Source: an uncultured Oscillospiraceae bacterium
GTDB lineage: Bacteria; Bacillota; Clostridia; Oscillospirales; Oscillospiraceae
DNA: 48,806 bases
Assembly (NCBI GenBank): GCA_944385125.1
Contig: CALWVZ010000011.1
Span: forward strand, 1 to 48,806
Direction of reading: 5' to 3'
This document shows, piece by piece, positions 1 to 7,201 of the stretch. The notes under the pieces were generated by a model that saw only the letters and a program-made list of their open reading frames with translations, was not told where the DNA came from and made no database searches. Both the position numbers and the translations under genes were made by a program. How positions within the stretch are numbered: position 1 is the stretch's first letter; the number at the start of each line of letters is the position of its first letter.

Positions 1-315
1 GAGGAAATCTGCAAGATTCTGGATACCTATATTCCCAGCGTGGAGAAGATGGACACACTGCTGCGGAAATATGGCGTAGCCTTCACGAAAACAGCATCCG
101 AAAACAAAAGGTTGAAAACGAAAAATGCCGAACTGGAAGAATCTCTTGCATCGGCGCAGAAGGTCAGCACCCTAAAGCAGATCGAAGACCTCAAGCTGCG
201 GCGCGACTATGACAGTGCCGTGGCGATTTTGGAACAGATACCGGCAGAAGTTTTGAACATCTATGCGCAGAGCAGCCATAGAGGAAAGGAGCGGCCTATT
301 GAGCAAAGTTTATGA
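1..315 (+). CDS. C-terminal part of a Mob/Pre-like (plasmid recombination) protein, 5'-truncated by window
   Basis: The frame is open from the first base to the stop at 313-315, giving about 104 residues of a longer protein. The sequence is strongly alpha-helical. A coiled-coil stretch (residues about 30-60) is rich in Lys, Glu and Leu, as in the C-terminal tails of MobV/Pre relaxases on mobilizable elements. The catalytic N-terminus would lie left of the window, so the assignment rests on the tail and on the neighbouring recombinase. The GTG at 40 is simply the first start-like codon in the open frame and probably not a real start. The 3' end overlaps the next ORF by 17 bases. It could also be another coiled-coil element protein. 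Confidence 0.45.
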   Translation, partial: EEICKILDTYIPSVEKMDTLLRKYGVAFTKTASENKRLKTKNAELEESLASAQKVSTLKQIEDLKLRRDYDSAVAILEQIPAEVLNIYAQSSHRGKERPIEQSL

Positions 316-496
316 TGATCCGAAATATAATGCGGCGTTTGACCGCTGTGTTGATGTGATGGCGCGGCTGTTGCAGAAGTATGGTCCGCAGCTATTGGGG
401 CAGATGCAGGAGACTGCGAATGCTGGTTGCACACGTTCTGTGGTATCGGGAAAGCAACCCGTTTCGGTGTATCAGGAATTTGACAAAGCCGCTTGA
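299..496 (+). CDS. Small hypothetical element protein (65 aa)
   Basis: I place the start at TTG 299. An AAAGGAG-type ribosome-binding site at 285-291 lies 7 bases upstream, whereas the ATG at 263 in the same frame has none. The product begins with SKVYDDPKYNAAFDRC and is a small, mostly helical protein with two cysteines and no membrane segment. I do not recognise a family. It overlaps the end of the Mob-like gene by 17 bases, which suggests translational coupling within the element, and it lies directly upstream of the inverted-repeat promoter of the regulator-recombinase pair. A role in element excision or mobilization would be a guess from position only. Confidence 0.5.
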   Translation: MSKVYDDPKYNAAFDRCVDVMARLLQKYGPQLLGQMQETANAGCTRSVVSGKQPVSVYQEFDKAA

Positions 497-509
497 TATA
501 AATTTGATT

Positions 510-560
510 TACACGTTGCGTATTTGTTTGGCGTATGCTATAATAAATACGCAACGTGTA
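510..560. repeat. Perfect 16-bp inverted repeat bracketing a promoter
   Basis: TACACGTTGCGTATTT (510-525) is repeated exactly in inverse orientation at 545-560, with a 19-base spacer. The arms cover the -35 region and the transcription start region of the promoter at 516-544. The HTH gene follows 25 bases later, so this looks like a two-half-site operator for autorepression. It could instead be a recombinase or accessory-factor binding site. Confidence 0.7.
516..544 (+). promoter_or_regulatory. Sigma-A promoter of the HTH-recombinase pair
   Basis: TTGCGT (516-521), a 17-base spacer and a perfect TATAAT (539-544) preceded by an extended -10 TG at 536-537. The -35 lies inside the left arm of the inverted repeat, and the expected start near 551 lies inside the right arm. 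A protein bound to the repeat would therefore occlude the promoter. Confidence 0.75.
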
Positions 561-584
561 TTTTTGCTTTATGGAGTAAAAGAA

Positions 585-830
585 ATGGACTGCAAAACCA
601 AAATAAAAGAGTTGCGGGAAAGTACAGGCATGAACCGCAAGGAATTTTGTAAATATTTTCAGATTCCCTATCGGACTGTGACAGAGTGGGAACTGGATAA
701 CCGCCATGCACCGGAATATGTGCTCCGTTTGTTGGAGTACTACATTCAGAATGAAGGTCTGGCGAAGAAGAAAGTAACGGATGAATGTTCAGAGATGGAA
801 GAAAGGGGCGACCCGTATGAAGAAAACTAA
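585..830 (+). CDS. Small HTH (Xre/Cro-like) transcriptional regulator (81 aa)
   Basis: The start is ATG 585, with GGAG at 573-576 eight bases upstream; the same frame is open further upstream but has no ribosome-binding site there. Residues about 6-50 form a helix-turn-helix: KIKELRESTGMNRKEFCKYF, then PYRTVTEWE as the likely recognition helix. This resembles the Xre-type regulators found before recombinase genes on conjugative and mobilizable elements. It is transcribed from the promoter at 516-544 and overlaps the recombinase start by 14 bases, so the two are probably translationally coupled. The flanking inverted repeat suggests it represses itself and the recombinase. It could also act as an excision cofactor. 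Confidence 0.75.
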   Translation: MDCKTKIKELRESTGMNRKEFCKYFQIPYRTVTEWELDNRHAPEYVLRLLEYYIQNEGLAKKKVTDECSEMEERGDPYEEN

Positions 831-2487
831 AACAAAATGCTATCTTTATACACGGGTATCTACTTCCATGCAGGTGGACGGATACAGTCTGGATGCTCAG
901 CGTGATAAGCTGCGAAAATACGCTGAATACGAAGATATGGTAGTGGCTGGCGAATATTCTGACGAAGGCTTTTCCGGCAAGAATATTCAGGGCAGACACG
1001 AATTTCAGCGGATGCTGCAAGACATTCAGGACTGCAAAGATGGCGTGGAATATGTGCTGGTGTTCAAACTGTCTCGATTCGGAAGAAATGCTGCCGATGT
1101 ACTGAATTCTTTGCAGCTGATGCAGGATTTCGGTGTCAATTTGATTTGTGTGGAAGATGGCATTGACAGTTCCAAGGATTCCGGCAAGCTGATGATTTCT
1201 GTCCTTTCTGCGGTGGCAGAGATAGAGCGTGAGAATATTCGGACACAGACGATGGCTGGACGGGAGCAGAAAGCCCGTGAAGGAAAATGGAACGGCGGCT
1301 TTGCCCCTTATGGATACCGTCTTGAAAAGGGCGAACTGTTGATTGCTGAGGATGAAGTGGACGTGATCCGCACCATCTTTGACCGCTATATTCACACCAA
1401 CGATGGTGTCAGCGGTGTGGCGAAATATCTGAACCGGCAGGGCTTTGTGAAGAAGCTGCGGCAGAACGGCACCATTCCCGGTTTTTCCGCCAGCTTTGTG
1501 AAAAGTATCATTGACAATCCGGTATATATGGGGAAAATTGCCTATGGCAGACGCCGGACAGAGAAGAAGATTGGTACCCGGAATGAGATGCACGTGGTTG
1601 AACAGTCGGAGTTTCCCGTGTACGAGGGAAAGCATGAGGCTATCATTTCTGAAGAAGATTGGAATCTCGCGCAGGAGAAACGGAAAGTCAATGCTTATCG
1701 GCGCGAGAAGGTCAACGATCCTACCCATGCGCATATTCTGTCCGGCATTCTGAAATGCCCCTGCTGTGGTAAAAGCCTATATGGGAATATTGCAAAAGCC
1801 CACAGCAAGGACAAAAAGACCCGCTATTACTATTACTGCAAGAATACGGTAACGCCAACAGGCCACGAGTGCACTTTCCGGCTGAACATTGAACAGACAG
1901 AGATGAACCGCATGGTAGCGTCAATTATCTCCGCTATGGTCAGCGACCCACGGTTTGCGGATGCAATCAAGGCGAAAATTGGCTCCGCTGTCGATACGAA
2001 CGACTTAGAGAAACAGCTGGAAGCGTTGCAAGCGCAGCTTCGGCAGACGTTAGGCACAAAGACCCGACTGGAACGGCAGATGGACGGTTTGGATGTGAAT
2101 GACCCGTATTATGACCGGAAAATTTCTGATTTGCAGCGCCGCTATGACGAGCAATATGGTAGAATAGATGAGATCGAAGTCCAGATTGACGATGTGCAAA
2201 GCCAGATACGGAGTATCCGACAGGAGAAAATTTCCGGTGATAATATCTACCGCCTGTTGCTGGCATTCGATCAGGTCTATGAAGCAGCCTCCGAAGTGGA
2301 GCGGAAGGAGTTCATGCGGGCGTTTATTGAGCGGATAGAGTTATTCCCAGAAAAGCAGCCGGATGGCAACTGGATCAGGAAGATTATCTTCAACTTCCCT
2401 GTTCCTGTCAACGGGGCAGAAGTGAAAGAATTGCCCTTGGAAAATGAAACAATGGTCGAGACGGTATGTCTTCTGTCCAAACGCTGA
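817..2487 (+). CDS. Large serine recombinase (TnpX-like integrase/excisionase)
   Basis: This 556-residue site-specific recombinase would integrate and excise the element. The resolvase domain (about 8-150) contains YTRVSTSMQ with the predicted nucleophile Ser15, and SRFGRNAADVLN with conserved Arg. A recombinase domain follows (about 165-270). A zinc ribbon has Cys314/Cys317 and Cys341/Cys352. Residues about 390-480 form a long coiled coil, as in large serine integrases, and the tail ends VETVCLLSKR. I chose ATG 817 because GAAAGGGG lies eight bases before it; the ATG at 781 in frame has no site. It overlaps the regulator by 14 bases. It is the last gene before the chromosomal genes, the usual position at an element end. 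Confidence 0.93.
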   Translation: MKKTKTKCYLYTRVSTSMQVDGYSLDAQRDKLRKYAEYEDMVVAGEYSDEGFSGKNIQGRHEFQRMLQDIQDCKDGVEYVLVFKLSRFGRNAADVLNSLQLMQDFGVNLICVEDGIDSSKDSGKLMISVLSAVAEIERENIRTQTMAGREQKAREGKWNGGFAPYGYRLEKGELLIAEDEVDVIRTIFDRYIHTNDGVSGVAKYLNRQGFVKKLRQNGTIPGFSASFVKSIIDNPVYMGKIAYGRRRTEKKIGTRNEMHVVEQSEFPVYEGKHEAIISEEDWNLAQEKRKVNAYRREKVNDPTHAHILSGILKCPCCGKSLYGNIAKAHSKDKKTRYYYYCKNTVTPTGHECTFRLNIEQTEMNRMVASIISAMVSDPRFADAIKAKIGSAVDTNDLEKQLEALQAQLRQTLGTKTRLERQMDGLDVNDPYYDRKISDLQRRYDEQYGRIDEIEVQIDDVQSQIRSIRQEKISGDNIYRLLLAFDQVYEAASEVERKEFMRAFIERIELFPEKQPDGNWIRKIIFNFPVPVNGAEVKELPLENETMVETVCLLSKR

Positions 2488-2585
2488 GACTCAGGGCGGG
2501 GATATTGCCAGGGGCGGGCACAGGCGGACAGCCTTTCCTGACGGGATCTTATAGTATTGACAGTTAATTAAAGGAGGTCGAAAGC
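2488..2585. other. Element-chromosome junction region
   Basis: About 100 bases between the recombinase stop and the DUF1810 gene. A strong ribosome-binding site, AAAGGAGGT, lies near its right end at 2571-2579. I see no hairpin terminator after the recombinase and no clear sigma-A promoter for the following gene, so read-through from the element is possible. The right attachment site probably lies here, but it cannot be resolved from one end. Confidence 0.4.
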
Positions 2586-3014
2586 ATGGCAGACAGTACA
2601 TATGACCTGAGGCGTTTCATCTCCGCCCAGAAGCAGGATTATCTCACCGCCCTGGAGGAGATACGCCGGGGCAGGAAACGCAGCCACTGGATGTGGTATA
2701 TCTTCCCCCAGCTCAGGGGTCTGGGCATGAGCTCCACATCCTATTTCTACGGCATTGAAAGCCTGGAGGAGGCCAGGGCTTTCCTGGACGACCCTTATCT
2801 GGGCGGGAATCTGAGAGAGATTTCCCAGGCCCTCCTCAGTCTGGACACCGGCGACGCCCGCTCCGTCATGGGCAGTCCCGACGATTTGAAGCTCAGGTCC
2901 TCCATGACCCTTTTCTCCCTGGCTGCGCCGGAGGAGCCGGTCTTTAAAAAAGTCCTGGAAAAATTTTACCGGGGTGTTCAGGACCCGGCGACCCTGAGGA
3001 TACTGGGGCTATAA
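2586..3014 (+). CDS. DUF1810 family protein (142 aa)
   Basis: The product matches the DUF1810 (calpastatin-annotated) family across its length: an N-terminal DLRRF motif with YLTALEEIRRGRKRSHWMWYIFPQ, then SYFYGIESLEEARAFLDDP. The R-K-R-SHWMWYIFPQ block is the family hallmark, and members are about 140 residues long, as here. It is a soluble, single-domain protein of unknown biochemical role. ATG 2586 is preceded by AAAGGAGGT. It is the first gene of the normal chromosomal composition next to the inserted element. No promoter or terminator of its own is evident. Confidence 0.88.
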   Translation: MADSTYDLRRFISAQKQDYLTALEEIRRGRKRSHWMWYIFPQLRGLGMSSTSYFYGIESLEEARAFLDDPYLGGNLREISQALLSLDTGDARSVMGSPDDLKLRSSMTLFSLAAPEEPVFKKVLEKFYRGVQDPATLRILGL

Positions 3015-3070
3015 GCCCTGCCGCAATGGTAAACGCTCGTTCCCTCTCTTCTGTTCCATTTGCCCTTGCC

Positions 3071-3097
3071 GCCGGCACATGCCTTCCGCTTGCCGGC
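3071..3097. repeat. Weak inverted repeat between DUF1810 and DUF4317 genes
   Basis: GCCGGCA (3071-3077) and TGCCGGC (3091-3097) could form a 7-bp stem with a 13-base loop. No T-run follows on either strand, so I do not call it a terminator. The rest of 3015-3181 shows nothing recognisable. Confidence 0.25.
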
Positions 3098-3181
3098 AGC
3101 AGGGGCTTCTTACTCCCGCCGAGGCTAAAGCCATCGTCCGCTGGTTTCGGTCGCCTTCTTGCCGCTCCGACAAAGAGCTCC

Positions 3182-3209
3182 TTGACAAAAAGCAAAACAA
3201 GGGTACAAT
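3182..3209 (+). promoter_or_regulatory. Promoter of the DUF4317 gene
   Basis: A perfect TTGACA (3182-3187), a 16-base spacer and TACAAT (3204-3209), 48 bases before the GTG start at 3258. TAAGGAG at 3241-3247 serves as ribosome-binding site. Confidence 0.75.
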
Positions 3210-3257
3210 AAACCGGCAAAGCATTTTAAGCACACCGACTTAAGGAGAACTTGCCCA

Positions 3258-4379
3258 GTGAACAACAAGGAACTCAGAGAGATACGCCGCCGCATCCAGC
3301 CCGGCAAAAACAATATAAGTCACCTGTATGGTTGTTATGTAAACAGCGCCACCCGGGAGGTGATATCCAGCTTTGACGAGCCGGTTAACCTTCTGTCGGA
3401 GCAGGAACAGCTGGAATATTTTAAGCTCCTCAGCAAGGCCCTTTCCGGCGGCATGGGGAAGTCTCTCAGCGATGTGAGCTTCAGCACAGCCCAGGTCCAG
3501 GGCAGCCCGGAGCACCAGCTGCTGACCCAGCTCAGGCAGAGCAAGCTGGAGGATGAGAGCCTCCGGGAGAAGCTTTGTACGCTGCTCACCGAAAATCTCA
3601 GCTTTGAGGAAAAGAACTACCTCATCCTCATGGCCTATGACGTCTACGATGTGAAGGCCGGCAAGGAGGACGAGGACAGCACCGACGTGTTCCGCTACAT
3701 ACTTTGCTGCGTGTGCCCGGTGGCCACCGGCAAAGCGGAGCTGGGTTACGACCATGTGGACAAGCGCTTCCACAACGCCGTCATCAGCCAGATGGTCACC
3801 GCCCCTATACTGGGCTTCATGTACCCCGCTTTTGACGGCCGCTGCACCAATATCTATGGAGCCCTGCTCTACAGCCGCAACGCCAAGGAGAACCATGCGG
3901 CCTTTGTCAGCTCCGTGTTCAATCTCCCCGCCCCCCTCACGGCGGCGGAGCAGAAGGACTGCTTTGACCAGCTGCTGGCCGAATCTGGGGATTCCGGGTG
4001 CAGCTTTGAGCTGATGCAGAACCTGAACCAGCAGCTCTGCGACAGGATAGCCGCCCACAGGGAGAGCCGTTCCCCTGAGGTGCTCAGCTTTACAGCCCAC
4101 GAGATGGCGGAGATGCTGGAGGATAGCGGCAGCGGCCCGGAGCAGGCCGAGGCTTTTGCGCAGCGCTTTGAGGAACGCCTGGGCAAGGACGCCCAGATAG
4201 TCTCCACCAGCATATGCAACAGCAAAAAGATGACTGTGGAGACGGAGCAAATAAAGATAAGCCTGGACCCTCAGTTCAGCTATCTCATAAAGACCAAAAA
4301 CGAAAACGGCAGGAAATACATCCTCATCCCCGCCGACTCCGGCGTGGAGATCAACGGCGTGCCTGTGGAAATAGAATGA
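3258..4379 (+). CDS. DUF4317 family protein (373 aa)
   Basis: The sequence matches the DUF4317 family of Clostridia: an N-terminal MNNKELREIRRRIQPGKNN block, GCYVN, a central region with DEDSTDVFRYILCCVCPV, and FMYPAFDGRCTNIYGALLYSRN. Family members are about 370-450 residues long, so this copy looks complete. There is no signal peptide or membrane segment; it is probably cytoplasmic, and its function is unknown. GTG 3258 is chosen because TAAGGAG lies ten bases upstream and the homologous region begins there. It is a single-gene unit with its own promoter and a strong hairpin after the stop. Confidence 0.88.
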   Translation: MNNKELREIRRRIQPGKNNISHLYGCYVNSATREVISSFDEPVNLLSEQEQLEYFKLLSKALSGGMGKSLSDVSFSTAQVQGSPEHQLLTQLRQSKLEDESLREKLCTLLTENLSFEEKNYLILMAYDVYDVKAGKEDEDSTDVFRYILCCVCPVATGKAELGYDHVDKRFHNAVISQMVTAPILGFMYPAFDGRCTNIYGALLYSRNAKENHAAFVSSVFNLPAPLTAAEQKDCFDQLLAESGDSGCSFELMQNLNQQLCDRIAAHRESRSPEVLSFTAHEMAEMLEDSGSGPEQAEAFAQRFEERLGKDAQIVSTSICNSKKMTVETEQIKISLDPQFSYLIKTKNENGRKYILIPADSGVEINGVPVEIE

Positions 4380-4397
4380 GTTTCGGATATAGGCAAA

Positions 4398-4436
4398 CCG
4401 GGCCCCCGGATGTGCTATGCACATCCGGGGGCCCGG
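4398..4436. terminator. Bidirectional hairpin terminator between convergent genes
   Basis: A perfect 18-bp stem (4398-4415 with 4419-4436) with a TAT loop lies between the DUF4317 stop (4379) and the opposing ArsC-like stop (4452). The T-runs are short on both sides (CATTTTG on the right), but stem length and position make a shared terminator likely. Confidence 0.75.
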
Positions 4437-4451
4437 CATTTTGCGGGCATC

Positions 4452-4784
4452 TTATTCCCAGGTCTTCCAGACCTCAGGGCAGTAGCCCACGGTAGCCTGT
4501 TTGCCGTTGCGGACTATAGGTGTCCTTATAAGGTAAGGCACCTCATAGAGCTTATCCAGCCTGGCCTGGTCGGAAGCCAGGTATTTATAGATGGGATAGT
4601 CCTCGTCCTCAGTGTTCACCATAGCCTCCAGGCCCACGGCATTTTTCACGGAGCTGAGTTCTCCCCTGCTCATGCCGAATTTTATTACGTCCACGAACTG
4701 GTACTTTATCCGCCGCTCCTTGAAATAGCGCTCCGCTTTCTTGGTGTCAAAGCACTTGGCCTTGCCGAATATCTGGATGTTCAC
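4452..4784 (-). CDS. ArsC/Spx-family thioredoxin-fold protein
   Basis: This 110-residue protein has the ArsC-like fold: MNIQIFGKAKCFDTKKAERYF with Cys11 at the usual redox-cysteine position, and a C-terminal YLIRTPIVRNGK block containing the cis-Pro region (RTPIV). It has CFDT rather than the CXXC of Spx or the usual CX5R of arsenate reductases, so arsenate reduction is not assured; many such proteins are simply annotated ArsC family. The GTG start at 4784 has GAGGTG seven bases upstream, which overlaps the end of the RNase J gene. The four-base gap to that gene indicates co-transcription and coupling. No arsenic genes are nearby. Confidence 0.8.
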   Translation of the reverse strand: MNIQIFGKAKCFDTKKAERYFKERRIKYQFVDVIKFGMSRGELSSVKNAVGLEAMVNTEDEDYPIYKYLASDQARLDKLYEVPYLIRTPIVRNGKQATVGYCPEVWKTWE

Positions 4785-4788
4785 GGCC

Positions 4789-6447
4789 TCACACCTCGGT
4801 TATCACCGGCAGGATCATGGGGCTGCGGCGGGTGGTCTTGTACAGATAGCCGGAGATATTGTTTTTCACCCGGCTCTTTATTGCGGACCAGTCGCTTATC
4901 TTGTGCTCCTCGCAGGCCATCACCGATTCGATGGCCACCCGCTTCAGCTCCTCCATAAGGCCCTCGGCCTCTTTCACGTATATGAAGCCCCGGGTAACTA
5001 TCTCCGGCTCGGAGATGAGGGCATGGGCGTCGCTGGAATAGGGCAATATGACCACCACCATGCCGTCTTCCGCCAGCTTGTGCCGGTCTCTCAGCACCAC
5101 GCTGCCCACCTCGCCGATACCGCTGCCGTCCACCATGACGGCCCCGGATTGGACGGAGTCCTCGCACTTGATGCTCTTTTTGGTAAGCTCTATGACCTTA
5201 CCGTTCTCGGCGATAACAATGTTCCTGGGCAGCACACCCATAAGTTTGCCCAGCTCCGCATGCTTGACCAGCATGCGGTACTCTCCGTGGACAGGGATAA
5301 AGAACTTGGGTTTTACCAGACCCAGCATCATCTTCTGCTCTTCCTGGCAGGCGTGGCCGGAGACATGCAGGTCGGTGTGCCGGTCATAGATGACCTCGGC
5401 GCCCTTGTGGAACAGCTCGTCGATGACCCGGCTTATGGTGTTCTCATTGCCGGGTATGGCGGAGGCGGAGATGATGACCCGGTCCCCGGCGTCCACGTTC
5501 ACCTGCTTGTGCTCGGAGAAGGCCATGCGGTACAGGGCGGACATGGTCTCCCCCTGGCTGCCGGTGGAAATAATGACTACCTGGCTCTTGGGCAGCTTGT
5601 TAAGCTGCTCGATGTCCATGAGAACATTGTCGGGTATCTTCATATACTCCAGCACCGTGGCCACCCGCAGCACGTTTTCCATGCTGCGCCCGGTGATACC
5701 CACTTTACGGCCATACTTGGCCGCCACGTTTATCACTGTTTGGAGACGGTGGACATTGGAAGCAAAGGTGGTTATTATAATGCGCTTGTCGCAGCCGTTG
5801 AAGAGCTTGTCAAAGCTCTCTCCCACCTTTCTCTCCGAGTCGGAGTGTCCGGGCTTCTCCACGTTGGTGGAGTCGCTGAGCAGGGCCAGGACGCCCTCAT
5901 TGCCCAGCTGGCCCAGGCGGGGAATGTCTATTATGCCGCCGGCGATGGGGGTCAGGTCTATCTTGAAGTCGCCAGTGTGGATAACGGTGCCTATGGGAGT
6001 CTTGATGGCCAGGGCCACCGCATCAGGTATACTGTGGTTCACATGGATAAACTCCACAGTGAAGCAGCCCAGGCGGAAACTGGAGCCCGCCTTCTTGGTA
6101 AATATCTGGGTATTGTACAAAAGCTCGTGCTCTTCCAGCTTCAGCTCCACCAGAGCCGCCGTAAGAGGGGTGGTGTAGATAGGCATATCCAGCTCCTTGA
6201 GCACGTAAGGCACGGCGCCGATATGGTCCTCATGGCCGTGGGTCAGGATCATGCCCCGGATCTTCTCCGAATTGGCCTTGAGATAGCTGATGTCCGGCAG
6301 GACGATGTCCACGCCGTACATATCCTCATCGGGGAAGCCCATGCCGCAGTCCACCACGATGATGTCTCCGCCGAACTCGTAGGCAGTCATGTTCTTGCCG
6401 ATCTCGCCCAGACCGCCGAGGGGAATAATTTTCAGTTTAGATACCAT
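4789..6447 (-). CDS. rnj: Ribonuclease J
   Basis: RNase J is a metallo-beta-lactamase/beta-CASP ribonuclease with endo- and 5'-3' exonuclease activity in mRNA decay and rRNA maturation. The start ATG 6447 gives MVSKLKIIPLGGLGEIGKN, the family N-terminus, with GGAGAG just upstream; the frame is open further but lacks support. The zinc motif LTHGHEDHIG lies at residues 68-77. GDFKID and LSDSTN, TGSQGE and SGHA follow, as do PVHGEYRML and the C-terminal dimerization domain. At 552 residues it is full length (family about 555). It follows recR in a leftward group and is followed four bases later by the ArsC-like gene. Confidence 0.96.
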   Translation of the reverse strand: MVSKLKIIPLGGLGEIGKNMTAYEFGGDIIVVDCGMGFPDEDMYGVDIVLPDISYLKANSEKIRGMILTHGHEDHIGAVPYVLKELDMPIYTTPLTAALVELKLEEHELLYNTQIFTKKAGSSFRLGCFTVEFIHVNHSIPDAVALAIKTPIGTVIHTGDFKIDLTPIAGGIIDIPRLGQLGNEGVLALLSDSTNVEKPGHSDSERKVGESFDKLFNGCDKRIIITTFASNVHRLQTVINVAAKYGRKVGITGRSMENVLRVATVLEYMKIPDNVLMDIEQLNKLPKSQVVIISTGSQGETMSALYRMAFSEHKQVNVDAGDRVIISASAIPGNENTISRVIDELFHKGAEVIYDRHTDLHVSGHACQEEQKMMLGLVKPKFFIPVHGEYRMLVKHAELGKLMGVLPRNIVIAENGKVIELTKKSIKCEDSVQSGAVMVDGSGIGEVGSVVLRDRHKLAEDGMVVVILPYSSDAHALISEPEIVTRGFIYVKEAEGLMEELKRVAIESVMACEEHKISDWSAIKSRVKNNISGYLYKTTRRSPMILPVITEV

Positions 6448-6505
6448 AATCTCTCCATTCTTTTTTATCACATCATTTCGTTTTTTTAGATTTCCGTTAT
6501 GTACC

Positions 6506-6542
6506 ACCCTTGAAGTATAGCCGCATTCCAAGGGTAATTATA
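6506..6542 (-). promoter_or_regulatory. Possible rnj promoter with 5' stem-loop
   Basis: On the minus strand TATAAT lies at 6542-6537, but the -35 is poor. Just downstream, ACCCTTG (6535-6529) can pair with CAAGGGT (6512-6506) across a 16-base loop. The stem would therefore lie at the very 5' end of the transcript. No T-run follows, so it is not a terminator. The element is tentative. Confidence 0.35.
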
Positions 6543-6568
6543 CTCACAGTTCAGATAGGAAGGGCAGA

Positions 6569-7168
6569 CTACATTTCCGTGCGCCCTTCCAGGGCACGGT
6601 TCAATGTGGCGTCGTCGGCAAACTCCAGGTTGGAGCCCACCGGGATACCGTAGGCCAGACGGGTGACCTTCACGTTGAAGGGCTTGAGCAGGCGGGAGAT
6701 ATACATGGCCGTGGCCTCGCCCTCGGTGTCGGGGTTTGTGGCCATGATGACCTCATCCACATTGCTCTCGGCAATACGCACCAGCAGTTCTTTTATCTTT
6801 ATATCGTCCGGGCCCACATGGCTCATGGGGGACAGCGCCCCGTGGAGCACATGGTAGGTACCGTTATACTCATGGCCCCGCTCTATGCTCAGCACGTCCC
6901 TGGGCTCGGAGACCACGCAGATGGTGCCCTTGTCCCGGCGGTCGCTGGCACAGATGGAGCAAAGCTCCCCCTCTGTCAGGTTCTGGCATACAGAGCAGCA
7001 GTGGACGCTGGCCTTGGCGTCAAGGATGGCATTGGCAAAATCCTTTGCCTCTCCCTCGGAAAGCCCCAGCACATGAAAGGCCAGCCGCTGGGCACTTTTG
7101 CGCCCAATGCCCGGCAGGGAGGCAAACTTGTCTATAAGGTTTTCAAGAGATGCTGGAAAAAAGGACAT
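6569..7168 (-). CDS. recR: Recombination mediator protein RecR
   Basis: RecR acts with RecO and RecF to load RecA at gaps. The 199-residue length fits the family exactly. The N-terminal helix-hairpin-helix is seen in LPGIGRKSAQRLAFH (18-32), the four-cysteine zinc finger in Cys58, Cys61, Cys70 and Cys73, and the Toprim domain in ICVVSEPRDVLSIE and ATNPDTEGEATA. The C-terminus has RLAYGIPVGSNLEFADDATL. ATG 7168 is preceded by GGGAGAG. It lies between rpe and rnj rather than next to dnaX, its common neighbour. The partner gene recO is at 40336-39590 in this window. Confidence 0.97.
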   Translation of the reverse strand: MSFFPASLENLIDKFASLPGIGRKSAQRLAFHVLGLSEGEAKDFANAILDAKASVHCCSVCQNLTEGELCSICASDRRDKGTICVVSEPRDVLSIERGHEYNGTYHVLHGALSPMSHVGPDDIKIKELLVRIAESNVDEVIMATNPDTEGEATAMYISRLLKPFNVKVTRLAYGIPVGSNLEFADDATLNRALEGRTEM

Positions 7169-7201
7169 ATTTTCTCTCCCGACCCAAAGGGTCCAGATAA
7201 A

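Larger units (their letters stand above)
1..2487. mobile_element. Right-hand part of an integrated mobilizable element
   Basis: The first 2.5 kb carries a Mob-like C-terminus, a small unknown ORF, an HTH regulator and a large serine recombinase. It is visibly richer in A+T than the core genes from 2586 onward. The set resembles Tn4451/TnpX-type mobilizable elements, in which a large resolvase and a Mob protein travel together; that comparison is from family knowledge. The left end lies outside the window. The right end must lie between the recombinase stop and the DUF1810 gene (2488-2585), but I could not identify a crossover or target-site duplication without the other end. Confidence 0.7.

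Noticed and set aside
261..1734. Minus-strand ORFs opposite the element genes
   Set aside because: They oppose the HTH and recombinase genes, whose motifs are clear, and have no start signals.
2488..2585. Attachment-site core or direct repeat at the element end
   Set aside because: The opposite end is outside the window, so no repeat can be compared; any choice would be arbitrary.
3071..3097. Terminator after the DUF1810 gene
   Set aside because: The stem is only 7 bp with a long loop and no T-run.
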